Shown piece after piece: positions 42,806 to 53,499 of a stretch of 64,000 nucleotides of DNA (the first letter of the stretch is position 1; each line of letters opens with the position of its first letter). Under the pieces are notes generated by a model, which did no database searches, was not told the DNA's origin, and saw nothing but the letters and a program-made list of their open reading frames with translations. Both the position numbers and the translations under genes were made by a program. The stretch comes from Branchiostoma floridae (taxonomy: Eukaryota > Chordata > Leptocardii > Amphioxiformes > Branchiostomatidae): contig NC_049993.1 of NCBI RefSeq assembly GCF_000003815.2, forward strand, positions 18,947,593-19,011,592, read 5' to 3'.

Positions 42806-44515
42806 TCAAAGACCAGAGGTCATCATGTCGTTAAACCACTGCTTTACGTCAGAGACTCTATTTTCATCGGAAACTTCTCCACTGTTGTTTGCTTGTTCAC
42901 AGTCCTGTGTACCTTGGGCTGAGGTGCTGGGGCCTTTCTCATTCTTAGGAATAGCTTCACCTGCCATTTCAACTTCCCCAAGATGATATTGAGGTACATC
43001 AAAAACATAGGGCGACCTGGCATACGATTCTGTTGTGTCGGGTATAGTTTCGTATAAGCAGGAATCGGGGTCTGTTTTCGGACTATTGCTACAACCTTCC
43101 TGATCATCCTGACCATCAGCCTGAGTGTTCTGATTGATGTTAGCTTGGTGATGAGGAATGCTCTTTACAGCTTGGCAAGCCGCGTTATTGTTTACGTGAC
43201 CAAGTTGCGCAGTTGCGTTGTTAGATTGTTTCCTAACCACTGCACAATACAATGCTAACCCCACACCAATTATCGCCCCAGCTACTGATCCAGTCGTCAC
43301 CACTATGGCAACAGTTGGAGATGACGTCACCTGATTCTCTGGCGTTTCCGTCATGGCTACTGCGTGATCACTGCGCCCTTTTTCCACATCTGTCACCTGG
43401 TTGAAGGTTCTAGTGGCTGTCAAGGCGCCATATTTAACGGTTTGACTAGATGACGTCACCGCATTCTTTGGCGTTTCTGCCACGAGTATAGAGTCAGCAT
43501 TGTACCGGGCTTTCAAATCTGTCAAGATGTTATCAGCAACGTTTTGAGATATTTCTTCTGATGCAGCCTTTTGTATTGTCTGTTTTTCACTCGATGGTTT
43601 AGGAACAATGGTTGTCAGTGGCAACAAGGACGAAGTTTTGGTGTCAGAGGGAGGAAGATCCTGACGTTCTCTGGGACAATAACTATCAGGATCACAGTGC
43701 TCGGGTAGGTAGATTCTATTATCTACGCCTGTCGGATCCCAGACCTTATAACATCCTAAGATATTCATGTATCTATTCAACCTGTGGAGTTCTATGTTTC
43801 TCACTCTGGGTGGCGTTTTACAGCGGTACGAAGACTGGTATTTGTACATGTCAAATGCAATATCATTTGTCGCGAAGAAAACTTGACATCTTTGTGACGT
43901 TTCATTTCGGCATGTTTCCGCCGTTATCGCTAAATTAATGATCCAAGCTACCTGACAGTCACAGTGGAAAGGGTTACCCCCTATGAAAGGTGCGTATGAT
44001 ATTTGTCGTTCATTTGGTACGTGCAAGTTCCACCCAACATCGCACGTAGACAATGTCTTTATGTTATTGTAGAAAACGCTCACCAATTTTAAGTTTGGTA
44101 CGAAAGACTTCACAGGATAGAGGTTGACACAGAACAGCTGATTATGTGTTAGATCCAAATGAACTAGTCTCGGCATACTCTTTAAACAGTACCAAGGGAA
44201 GTAAGTTATCGTATTGTTCCTTAGGTTTAACGTGTTCATATAAGGCAGGGCCATGCAGGGAAACGTGGTCAGGGCGTTGTTGGGAAGCTGAACCTTAAAG
44301 AGGTTTGAAGGCAGGTCTTTGAGAACACTCGTTAAACCTTTGTTGTCACAATGTATCCGGAGTAAACGAGGCATATGTAGAATATACCAATTTTGAACGT
44401 TACATCTATGAGAGAGTAGCTGTGAAAGTGCTGATGCTTCACAATTGTGCGGTATGTTAATAAAGGTAATGATCACAGCCAGAAGGACAATCATACTGTA
44501 ATTTGTTTGCGTCAC
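42806..44515 (-). CDS. LRR-E: LRR membrane receptor ending in a PDZ-type motif
   Basis: 569 residues starting MTQTNYSMIVLLAVIITF, a good signal peptide. LRRNT (CDNKGLTSVLKDLP), four LRRs, LRRCT (CDCQVAWIINLAITAETC), the second Cys cluster with KVWDPTG, and a long Ser/Thr stalk that includes repeated motifs shared with D (FNQVTDVEKGRSD). The membrane span is near residues 415-440 (GSVAGAIIGVGLALYC). The tail has one tyrosine module (YETIPDTTESYARSPYVF, DVPQYHLGEVE) and ends DVKQWFNDMMTSGL. The last residues S-G-L fit a class I PDZ-binding C-terminus (S/T-x-hydrophobic). Tail class D/E/G, intact. Confidence 0.85.
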   Translation of the reverse strand: MTQTNYSMIVLLAVIITFINIPHNCEASALSQLLSHRCNVQNWYILHMPRLLRIHCDNKGLTSVLKDLPSNLFKVQLPNNALTTFPCMALPYMNTLNLRNNTITYFPWYCLKSMPRLVHLDLTHNQLFCVNLYPVKSFVPNLKLVSVFYNNIKTLSTCDVGWNLHVPNERQISYAPFIGGNPFHCDCQVAWIINLAITAETCRNETSQRCQVFFATNDIAFDMYKYQSSYRCKTPPRVRNIELHRLNRYMNILGCYKVWDPTGVDNRIYLPEHCDPDSYCPRERQDLPPSDTKTSSLLPLTTIVPKPSSEKQTIQKAASEEISQNVADNILTDLKARYNADSILVAETPKNAVTSSSQTVKYGALTATRTFNQVTDVEKGRSDHAVAMTETPENQVTSSPTVAIVVTTGSVAGAIIGVGLALYCAVVRKQSNNATAQLGHVNNNAACQAVKSIPHHQANINQNTQADGQDDQEGCSNSPKTDPDSCLYETIPDTTESYARSPYVFDVPQYHLGEVEMAGEAIPKNEKGPSTSAQGTQDCEQANNSGEVSDENRVSDVKQWFNDMMTSGL

Positions 44516-45199
44516 GTCTGTACATGGACAAGACCCCCCCCCCCCAAAAAAAAAAATTGCCGGGAATGAAACAATGGCTTACTATTGACATACACAGATT
44601 TGTGTTGTTGTATTACATTTACTGTAATATCTGATCGCTATAATATCAATCCTATGTAATTAGTAGCTAGAGTACAGCAGTTAATTGTAGTCTAGTCTGT
44701 CAATGGAAATACCAGTTAGACAGTCTGACCAATGAATGTTACGGAACCTGTTGGGAACAACTTCGACGCTGTTCTGGACTGGAGGGTAATTTTGGGCTGT
44801 GATGACGCACTGGTCTTTCATAAAAGGTTCCTCTGTCAGACCCTAAATGTTGATCTTTTTAGGCCTCTTCAGTGGAAACCTTCCTTTGATCTGTAGATAG
44901 AATAGGAATATTTTGTTTTCTAAGGAAACTGAGAAAAAAGTAGTGCATGGTTCGTGACCTTTTACACTGACTGACCATTGTTTGAAAAATGGCGACTGAG
45001 CCGATAAAAAAGACACAGTGCTCTACATTTGAACAAGTCTCGAGTCTGTCTCAAAAGCATATCTGGTACCTTCTCTCCAGTTTAGATTTTTTATAACATA
45101 GACAATACTGTCCTAAATTATGCCGTGGAAACCTTCAAAGACCTGTTGTACATATCTTTTAGTTAAAAACTTACCACAAAGATTATTGAATAACCATTT

Positions 45200-45500
45200 A
45201 CATACCTTTCAAAGCGTAAGCTTGGCCTGTGAACAACAAGCGCCTGTCTGTGTGTCAGAGAACCTCCTGCAATGATGCAGGGAAGAAAAACAAGATGTTT
45301 CAATCTTAATTGTCTGCCTCTTTTTGAGACTGCAAGGGAAGCATTTCATCACGGTTATGATGTAGCAGTTTCCGTAACTGCCCACAAGATATTTAAAGGT
45401 TAAATGTCTGCTTCTGTTTGAGATTGCACGGGAGGCGTTTTATCACTGCTATGGCAATCTTCTCTCTCGTGGCTTTGTCTGCTGTCAGGTATGAATAAAT
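45200..45500 (-). promoter_or_regulatory. Conserved upstream block of LRR-E
   Basis: The block contains AAGATGTTTCAATCTTAATT, the second half TATTTAAAGGTTAAATGTCT and the end CTCTCGTGGCTTTGTCTGCTGTCAGG. It lies about 0.7-1.0 kb upstream of LRR-E, the same spacing as for C and D. Confidence 0.45.
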
Positions 45501-47270
45501 CAATAGTTCATGTTTAACTTTGAAACCACCGTCCGTCTACTTGATATCCCTATTGAAAAATACCCCGTTTTTAAAGAACAACGGATAAAGGTTACCCCGC
45601 GGATAAAGGTGAACTAGCGTTACAGTACTATATACGTTTACTCAATTAATTTCAATGTTTAAAAAACATGATCGTGGTCCCTCAAACTTTTTATCTTTTA
45701 TATCATTGAAAGCCCCTACTTTCTTTAAGGAAATCATCTTACATTAAGTTGAAGCAGACTATTTGTAAAGAAGAAAACACAAACATCAATGTTTATGTCA
45801 CAATATTACATCTTTATATAATTTTTTACATGTTGATATGAAAGTTGTATGACAACGTAAAGAAAAATCCTTTATCAGGCACTCACACATATCACAAAAC
45901 TTGACATGCTTTAATTAAGATAAATCTGTGATAAATATAATCACTACTGGTAACTCATGTAGTTCATGCCACAAAAAATTCTCAACTGATGATAGTTGTG
46001 AAAATCCTTCTGCTTACATTCCATAGTGACTCGTATAAATGAATAGTTCTGTTTGTTATGTTCCTACATCATGAATACTTTGAAGACATATCTACAAAAG
46101 CCTGAAGTCTATCACTAGTATCAGAAAGGCATCTTCTCATCAGTATTATAAGATTTCCTTCGAATTGTGTTGTGGAGAATCCCGTTCCCAATAAGACACA
46201 CGATTTAACTAGCATCGGCATTGTGTGTGTGTGTGTGTGTGTGTGCTGTTTATGTCTACTGTCTTATCATTACCTTGTTTCTTACAAGACAAGAACGCGC
46301 AATAAACATGACTTTTGCTCTCTGGCATCACAGTGAACAATTTAAAAAAGATATTTTCCTTAAACATGAATTCATGATACAATCTTTATACTTTCATGTT
46401 GCTGTGAAAGATATATTGAAACATAAACGAAAACCGTCCACCATTCTCATACATTGCTCAAATTATCATAACATACATCAATCACACTACTGATATCAGA
46501 TAAAACCAATCATCACCAGCACTAAAACACGTTTATGTATAGTATAGTTCATACTAAATCTGAACAATCTGAACAATACGAACAATTTTCTTATATTACA
46601 TTGTGACTTATATTGTTATTTTCCTACATCATTGAACACTTTCACATAAAACTTTTTTCACTTAATTACGCTAGCATGACATCCCCTCCGGTAAGGCTAT
46701 GTTGATTTGATTATATGGGTGACATCCGGGCGGGCATAAATTTTCGTCCGTTTCCACAACAAATTAAAGTTTTCAACCATACTGTAAATCATGCAAAGCA
46801 GCTGTAAAATGGGCACATATATAAATTAAATTGAAAAAAAAATGGGAAAACGGATTCTAAGGGCGCAGAATGCCAAAGTAAATTCTAAAGAAAAAGAAAA
46901 TAAGTAAAGGAACAAGAATGATAATTGTTCGGAATACCATTCTCTGTGTGTTTAAGTCATCCTGGTCACTTAGATATCCTTCCTGGTTACTTAGATTTCA
47001 TACTGAAGGCAACTTTTGTCGGGCAAATCTTCTATTGCTATTTGCATAAACGATTCGGTTTTGGGGTTCCCAGATGATGTCATTCAGTTAATCAAGTCTT
47101 AATGGCCTAATTAAGATTACAGTATCTTTGTCATGTTGTTTTAGTTTCACGCGCAAGGCATAGAGGAAGGTGTACTGTCAACGTTATTTGCAGTGTCTAC
47201 GCGATTCTAAATCGACAGGTTGACTTCCGTTAATACTTGATGCAGACGCTCATTACGCTAGACTAATTTT
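45501..47270. other. Spacer between LRR-E and LRR-F; GT microsatellite
   Basis: No gene was recognised. There is a (GT)n run at about 46222-46245. The plus frame that crosses it (46221-46493) is unsupported. The remainder is AT-rich with no repeat that I can place. Confidence 0.45.
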
Positions 47271-47274
47271 GAGC

Positions 47275-47412
47275 GCCACCTACATCGGCTACATATAGCG
47301 GCGAGAAGCAGAACTCCAGTCAGAAGCTCTGAGGAAGGTGACTTTGATAGACACCGAAACGTAAGCACGTAAGTTTAAATTTGGTTGTGTACAAGAATTC
47401 TCCTATATCCTG
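47275..47412. repeat. Dispersed foldback repeat, copy 2
   Basis: GAGCGCCACCTACATCGGCTAC and AGAAGCAGAACTCCAGTCAG match the copies at 32840 and 61085. This copy also contains GACACCGAAACGTAAGC and the arm TGTACAAGAATTCTCCTATA. The phrase related to 'GACATCGAAACGTCA' in the hairpin at 59059 ties the families together. Confidence 0.7.
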
Positions 47413-47840
47413 ATTTTGAGCGGTTCGCGTCGACTTCTACTTGCGTAGTCTGGTAACCTACCATCTGGAGCTCGACGCTATGTCTACGGTGTTGGGAGTG
47501 TAGCCCGCCCGCTCAGGGCATTAGCGCACACCGGGGAATTTTGTACGGTGTTGGGTTAGATACAGCGATAGTCTGGCGGCGAAAACTCAAAAGGCCAGCT
47601 AAAAAGACAGGCCGGCAGAAACAGACCGATGTTTAGCAGACTGTACTGGGTAAAACACCCCTACGCCATAAGAAAATGATGACTACGCCTTGTGTGGAAT
47701 TAAAAAGGCTGGTTATACATTTTACGTAAAGGTGCATGGTGACTACCTTTAATGAAGGTTGAGCCATCTTTACCCCGAGAAGAGCTATCTCCCGTGTATG
47801 GAGATGTATCTCATGGTTCTGTATTTTCACCTCCTTTGGC

Positions 47841-49247
47841 CTACAACACCTCTGAATTATGGTAAATATGCTCACAGGCCTGTGTTGTATCTGGGCTTGT
47901 GCTGAAATGCTCTGTATCCTTACAGCTAGCCATGGTTTCCCCACTATCCTGAACATCCTCGAGACCATACTGAGGCACATCGTAACCAAAGGTCTCTGCA
48001 TAGGGCTCAATGCTGTCCGGAAGAGTTTTCTGCATACAGGAATCCTCCAAATTTGGATGATCCCTACAGCCTTCCTGATCATTATCACGGGCAATGTTAG
48101 CAGATACATCGGCATGGACGTTCTGGTTAACACCGTTGTTTACAGCTAAGCCAGACGCCATGTTTACGGGGTCATTTGTAGCATGTTTGTGGTCATGTTT
48201 TTTTCTTCCCTTTGCTGAATACGCAGCTACCATCAAAACACAGACAAGACTGACCACTCCGACGACTAGTGCAGGCAATCCGGATGCCATGGCAACGGGA
48301 TGCGGAGTTGGACTGTCCTGGGTCTGTGGCGTTACTTTCAAGTCATCAGTAACGTTTTGTGATATCTGAAATATTTCAGCCTGTTGCAGTTTCCGTTTCT
48401 CAGAAGGCCGAAGGTCCTGTCGTTCTTTTGGGCAGGAACTGTAAGGATCACAGGGCTCAGGCAGGTAGATTGTACTATTTACGCCTGTCGGATCCCAGAA
48501 TGCATAACATCCCGAAATATTCATGTATCTGTTCAACCTGTGAAGCCCTACGTTCTCTACTCTAGATGGTGTTTTGCAACGGAACAAAGACTGGTCTTTG
48601 GACACGGCGCGCAGAACAGCATTTTCCCCGAGAAATGATACACATGTTCGTGATGTTTTATTCCTGCACTTAGCTGCAATTATGGCGAGATGAATCACCC
48701 AATCTATGTCACAGTCACAGTGGAAAGGGTTACCAGCTATGATAGGTTCGTATTGTATATGGTTCCCATTTGGTACACGCATGTCCCACCCAAGATCGCA
48801 CATAGATAGTGTATTTATGTTGTTGTAGGAAATATCAACCCTTTGTAAGTTCGGTACTAAAGACTTCACAGGATACAGGTTGACACAGAACAGCTGATTA
48901 TGTGACAGATCCAAATGAACCAGCTTTGACATGTTCTTCAGACAGTACCAAGGGAAGTAAATGATCGTATTATTCCTTAGGTTTAACGTGTTCAAATATG
49001 GCAGGGCCATGCAGGGAAAAGTGGTCAGGGCGTTGTTGGGAAGCTGAAGCTCAGAGAGACTTGAAGGCAGTTCTTTGGGAACACTCGCTAAACCTTTGTT
49101 GTCACAATGTATCTGGGGTGCCCAAAACCAATTCTGAACGTTACAACCGTAAGAGAGTAGCTGTGAAATTGCCAATGCTTCACAATTGTGCGATACGTTT
49201 ACAAGTGTAAGGAACAAAACCTGAACAACAATCATGCTGGATGACAT
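47841..49247 (-). CDS. LRR-F: LRR membrane receptor, short stalk
   Basis: 468 residues starting MSSSMIVVQVLFLTLVNV (signal peptide). LRRNT (CDNKGLASVPKELP), four LRRs, LRRCT (NPFHCDCDIDWVIHLAIIAAKC) and the second Cys cluster (SGCYAFWDPTG, EPCDPYSSCP). The stalk is short, about 40 residues, which makes this the smallest complete member. The membrane span is LPALVVGVVSLVCVLMVAAY. The tail is C/F class: NVHADVSANIARDNDQEGC, one Cys element (DHPNLEDSC), one tyrosine module (PYAETFGYDVPQYGLE) and an end containing CEHIYHNSEVL. It is the closest relative of LRR-C, but without the Cys-rich expansion. Confidence 0.85.
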   Translation of the reverse strand: MSSSMIVVQVLFLTLVNVSHNCEALAISQLLSYGCNVQNWFWAPQIHCDNKGLASVPKELPSSLSELQLPNNALTTFPCMALPYLNTLNLRNNTIIYFPWYCLKNMSKLVHLDLSHNQLFCVNLYPVKSLVPNLQRVDISYNNINTLSMCDLGWDMRVPNGNHIQYEPIIAGNPFHCDCDIDWVIHLAIIAAKCRNKTSRTCVSFLGENAVLRAVSKDQSLFRCKTPSRVENVGLHRLNRYMNISGCYAFWDPTGVNSTIYLPEPCDPYSSCPKERQDLRPSEKRKLQQAEIFQISQNVTDDLKVTPQTQDSPTPHPVAMASGLPALVVGVVSLVCVLMVAAYSAKGRKKHDHKHATNDPVNMASGLAVNNGVNQNVHADVSANIARDNDQEGCRDHPNLEDSCMQKTLPDSIEPYAETFGYDVPQYGLEDVQDSGETMASCKDTEHFSTSPDTTQACEHIYHNSEVL

Positions 49248-49574
49248 GCTGTATGTGGTGTTGTATGTTGGCTTCAGGGACCTAACATAGAAAAAAGAAA
49301 TTTTGTTGGGGAATGAAACAATGTTTACTATTCACATACACAGTTTCAAATTGTTTTCAAACCTCTTGTTTTCTACACCACACATCCTCTGTTAGCACAG
49401 TAGAGCACAGCAATCAATTGTACGTATTGTCCATTCAATACCAGTTAGAAGGTCTGACCATTGATAGGACTGGGCCCTGCTGGGTACACGGTCGGTCCTG
49501 CTCCTGGCTGGAGGATGTGATGACTAAGGACTCTTTTATAAAAGACTGCACACCCTGAATGTTGAGCCTTTTAG

Positions 49575-49880
49575 GTTCTTCTTCTTGTTCTTGTTATGGT
49601 ACTGGGTAACACCCCTAATTTGAGTTGGGGCAAACCACCCAGGGCGTAGTGCTGTTGTTTTATTGGCCGTTCCTCAGATGTTGTAATATCTCTTCCTTAA
49701 ACTTGACGGGGTTAGCTTGAAGGGTGGTTGAGTATGGTAAAGTATTCCAATCGATAGTAGTTCTTGGGAAAAATGAATATTTGAGGCAGTCTTTATTAGT
49801 CTTAATGGGATTGTATGAATTTGGATGATTATGTCGAGATTGCCTAGGGTTCAGCTGCAAGTAATGATCGACCGGCAGGG
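49575..49880 (-). mobile_element. Non-LTR retrotransposon 3' fragment
   Basis: The minus frame contains DCLKYSFFPRTTIDWNTLP, the familiar end of LINE reverse-transcriptase ORFs in animals. A short 3' UTR with an AGAACAAGAAGAAGAA-type tail follows at about 49580-49600. It inserted into the upstream region of LRR-F, interrupting the homology to the other 5' regions (resumes at about 49935, CCTAGGTCCGAGGTTTCTTC). Confidence 0.8.
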
Positions 49881-50329
49881 CTAGATTTCTGGAGAATGGT
49901 AAGTCTGTTGGCTGTTCTTCTGTTTTTGAGTGTATCCCAACCTAGGTCCGAGGTTTCTTCAGTAGAAACGTTTCTGTGATCTGCTGTAAATGGAACAGGA
50001 ATGTTTTGTTTTTCAATAGAACCTGAGAAAAAGGAATTGCGTGGCAAATGTGCGTTTTTGCACTCACTGACATTGTTGGAAAATTTGTGACATATGGAAA
50101 AGACGAAGTGTTGCACATGTACATAAGAACCATTTATGCATAGCAAGTCTCGAGTCTGTCTTAAAAGCATTGATCTGTGGCATCTTCTTTACAGTTTAGC
50201 GAGGTTTGATAACAGGGACAATACTGTCCTATATCAATTCATGGAAATCTTCAATGACCTGTTTTACATATGTTTTAGTTCAAAAGTTAACATGAATATT
50301 GTTGAATGCCATTGAGAGACTAAATGCAC

Positions 50330-50640
50330 CATTTACGTACCTACAATTGTAAGCTACATTCAGGCCTGTGAGCACCTGTCCGTGTGCCAGAGAACGTCCT
50401 GCAATGGTGCAGGATAGAAAAACAAGATGTTTCAATCTTAATTGTCTGCGTCTCTTTGAGACTGCAAGGGAAGCATTTCATCACGCCTATATGATAATAG
50501 CTCCCGTAATACCACACTCGAGAAAAACAAGATGTGTAAAGGTTAAATGTCTGCTTTTGGTTGAGATTGCGTTTCATCACTGCTATGACAATCTTCTCTC
50601 TCTCGTGGCTTTGTCTGCTGTCAGGTAAGAATAAATCAAT
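50330..50640 (-). promoter_or_regulatory. Conserved upstream block of LRR-F
   Basis: Same two-part block (AGATGTTTCAATCTTAATTG, TGTGTAAAGGTTAAATGTCT, CTCTCGTGGCTTTGTCTGCTGTCAGG). It lies about 1.1-1.4 kb before the start, the extra distance being explained by the retrotransposon fragment at 49575-49880. Confidence 0.45.
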
Positions 50641-50858
50641 AGTTGATGTCTTCCTCTTGTGTACAGAGAAAGCGCAATTTTGTTGACTTTTTGGTAGACC
50701 CTGTTTTGGTTGAATCCTGTTCCCAATAAAACACGAGCTGTGTTTTGGAGTGGGATGGTAATATCATCATTTCTTTACGTGTAAACATTACTTTGCTACT
50801 TGTAAGACAAGAAGTTGTTCTTCAGTTTTACTTTGCTAAGTCAAGAAGTCATCACATT

Positions 50859-52772
50859 TTAAAGACCAGAGGCCATAATTTTATCAAACCACTGCTTTAT
50901 ATCGTCAGTTCCATTTGCATCGAGATCTTCTTCATTGAGACATGCCAGTTCAGTGTCCTGTGCCCCTTTGTCAGTTGAAGTGTTGGAATCTTCTTTTTTA
51001 TTGGTACTGACCTTATCTGTCATTTCAACTTCCCCAAGATGATATTGAGGCACATCAAAAACATAGGGCGATGCTGCATACGGTTCAATTGTAATCCCAT
51101 CCATGCAAGGCATTGTATCTGACTTTGTCGTTCGATTATTTACCGTGTCGTCATCAGTAACTTCCACATTATGACCAGTAATATGATCACAGGCCTGTGC
51201 GTCTGGACCAGGCAAGATACTGATGCCTTCGGTTGTATTAGGCCTAGTTTGATCTGCCGTTTCAAATTCCCCCATATGATATTGAGGTACATGAATAACA
51301 TAGGGCGACCTGGCATACGGTTCTGTTGTGTCGGGTATAGTTTGGTCGGTTTCTGGACCATTGCTGCAGCCTTCCTGATCATCAGCCTGGGTGTTCTGAG
51401 TGGTTGTAGTGTGGCGATAAAAGACGTTATGTACAACTTGGCCATACGGCACATTGTTTACGTGACCAAGATGCGCAGCTGTGTTGTCAGATTGTTTCTT
51501 ACACAATGCACAATACACAGCTAACCCAACACCACAAAGGACAGCTCCAACTACTGATCCAGCCACCACCCAGGCTGATACCATGGCAACGGTTTTAGAT
51601 GACGTCTCCTGATCCGTCGGAGTTTTTGTCATGTGTAGAGAGGTAGTATTGTACCTGTCTTTCGTATCTTTCAAGATATGATAAGTTACGTTTTGAGATT
51701 TTTCATACATTGCAGTCTTTGCCAGTTTCGCTTTCTCACTAGATTGTTCAGGACCACTGGTTGCTAGTGGCAACAATGAAGAAGTGATGACGTCAGAGTG
51801 AGGAAGATCATGACGTTCTCTGGGACAATACCTGTTAGGATCACAGGGCTCGGGTAGGTAGATTGTACTATTTACGCCTGTCGGATCCCAGACTGCATAA
51901 CATCCTGAGATATTCATGTATCTATATAACATGTGGAGCTCTACGTTCTCTACTCTAGGTGGTGTTTTACAGCGGTACAGAGACTGGTCTTTGTACATGT
52001 TACATGCAATATTAATTGTCCCGAGGAAAATTTGACATCTTTGTGACGTTTTATTTCGGCACGTTTCCGCAACTATCGCCATATCAATCGCCCAAGCTAT
52101 CTCACAGTCACAATGGAAAGGGTTTCCCGCTATGATGGGTTCGTATTGTATAATATATCGTTCAGTTTGTACATGCACATTCCACCCAAGATCGCACAGC
52201 GACAATGTTGTTATGTTATTGTAGGAAATGTTAACAATTTTTAAGTTCCATACGAAGGACTTTACAGGATACAGGTTGACACAGAAAAGCTGATTATGAG
52301 ACAGATCCAAATGAACTAGCCTGGGCATGTTCTTCAGACAGTACCAAGGGAAGTAACTGATCGCATTGTTCCTAAGGTTTAACGTGTTGATATAAGGCAG
52401 GGCCATGCAGGGAAACGTGGTCAGGGCGTTGTTGGGAAGCTGGAGCTCAGAGAGACATGAAGGCAGGTCTTTGGGAACACTTGTTAAACCTTTGTTGTCA
52501 CAATGTATCACAGGATTGCGAAAATCGTTCAGGGAACATCCTTGAACTAGTAGTTTCACAAGTGATCTCTGGATCATTCTCCTACGCAAAGGCGAAACAG
52601 AGTCGTCAGAGGGACTAAATGACTGACGGTACTCTGCTATAGGAGAATGTCTCTGAATCATGGCGTTTGTTTCTGCTCCGATCAGAGGGGTGATGATCAA
52701 AGCAGAAACGAAAAACAAGTTTGGCAATCTTGAAAATGATGCAGAACTTCCCTTACATCTCATCTTGTCCAT
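50859..52772 (-). CDS. LRR-G: LRR membrane receptor with a different N-terminus and two tyrosine modules
   Basis: 637 residues. The leader differs from all paralogues: MDKMRCKGSSASFSRLPNLF, a hydrophobic stretch (FVSALIITPLIGA), then a basic/polar insert (SVSPLRRRMIQRSLVKLLVQ) before the LRRNT. From CDNKGLTSVPKDLP onward it is a standard D/E/G member: four LRRs, LRRCT (CDCEIAWAIDMAIVAETC), AVWDPTG and EPCDPNRYCP cluster, stalk, membrane span, then two modules (PYARSPYVIHVPQYHMGE and PYAASPYVFDVPQYHLGE). It ends DDIKQWFDKIMASGL, a class I PDZ-type C-terminus. The upstream DNA also differs near the start, so the 5' end was probably acquired by recombination. It is intact. Confidence 0.85.
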   Translation of the reverse strand: MDKMRCKGSSASFSRLPNLFFVSALIITPLIGAETNAMIQRHSPIAEYRQSFSPSDDSVSPLRRRMIQRSLVKLLVQGCSLNDFRNPVIHCDNKGLTSVPKDLPSCLSELQLPNNALTTFPCMALPYINTLNLRNNAISYFPWYCLKNMPRLVHLDLSHNQLFCVNLYPVKSFVWNLKIVNISYNNITTLSLCDLGWNVHVQTERYIIQYEPIIAGNPFHCDCEIAWAIDMAIVAETCRNKTSQRCQIFLGTINIACNMYKDQSLYRCKTPPRVENVELHMLYRYMNISGCYAVWDPTGVNSTIYLPEPCDPNRYCPRERHDLPHSDVITSSLLPLATSGPEQSSEKAKLAKTAMYEKSQNVTYHILKDTKDRYNTTSLHMTKTPTDQETSSKTVAMVSAWVVAGSVVGAVLCGVGLAVYCALCKKQSDNTAAHLGHVNNVPYGQVVHNVFYRHTTTTQNTQADDQEGCSNGPETDQTIPDTTEPYARSPYVIHVPQYHMGEFETADQTRPNTTEGISILPGPDAQACDHITGHNVEVTDDDTVNNRTTKSDTMPCMDGITIEPYAASPYVFDVPQYHLGEVEMTDKVSTNKKEDSNTSTDKGAQDTELACLNEEDLDANGTDDIKQWFDKIMASGL

Positions 52773-53137
52773 AGCTGTAAGCTTTGTTTGCAGAAGACGT
52801 TATCAACGCTTTTATATCTTCTTCTTCGTTATCGTTATCCGATTCGAAGTGGGGACCTCTTAGCTTTCGGACCAAACACGTCGCACGACCCCACGTCACT
52901 TATTGTACATCGTCTCAATTGTCATATCGCATATAGAAAGTAGCAAACTTGGCAACAGCCAAGTGGAGAGATTGCTATTGCGCTGCAGTGCACTGACTTT
53001 GTCTTCCAGTAACAGGAAGTACATGACGTCTAACCACCACTGTCCACACGGTTGTCAGGACCGACCACGCCACTGTTCCTAGATATACGGCTGTCTCCAC
53101 CACACCTTCACGTACGTCGTGGACCGAATAATGCGCC

Positions 53138-53151
53138 CTTATATAAGGCCT
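53138..53151 (-). promoter_or_regulatory. Palindromic TATA element upstream of LRR-G
   Basis: CCTTATATAAGG, flanked by GC-rich sequence, lies about 370 bases before the LRR-G start in DNA that is not shared with the other paralogues. It can serve as a TATA box on either strand. The two-W-longer core does not meet the SRF CArG rule. Confidence 0.35.
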
Positions 53152-53499
53152 TTCCTCGATCTCCTAGCGATAAAAATAACGTAAGATATCGCAAAATGCC
53201 AAACGAAGGTTTAAGTATTAGTAAGGGATATCGGAATAGTACCGCCTACGTGATAAATGCTTCTATGGCATGATTTCCCTGAAAAGCATGCAAAGATAAT
53301 CTCTTATAGTTGTTTTTATATTACCAGACAGATTAGTCAGTTTAGCTTGTATGTTTTGAAAACATGACATTGCTTATCTAGAATAAGCCATTGGGTGGCT
53401 TTGAGGACAAGAATGGCTGTTTTCTTCTACACGTCTGCATTTTTCACAAGAAATTATTTTGATCATTTTGATCATGTACCTACCTTCTAAAAGTACCAT

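Noticed and set aside
53138-53151. SRF CArG box at CCTTATATAAGG
   Set aside because: The core has eight A/T bases where the CArG rule needs six. Kept only as a TATA-like palindrome.
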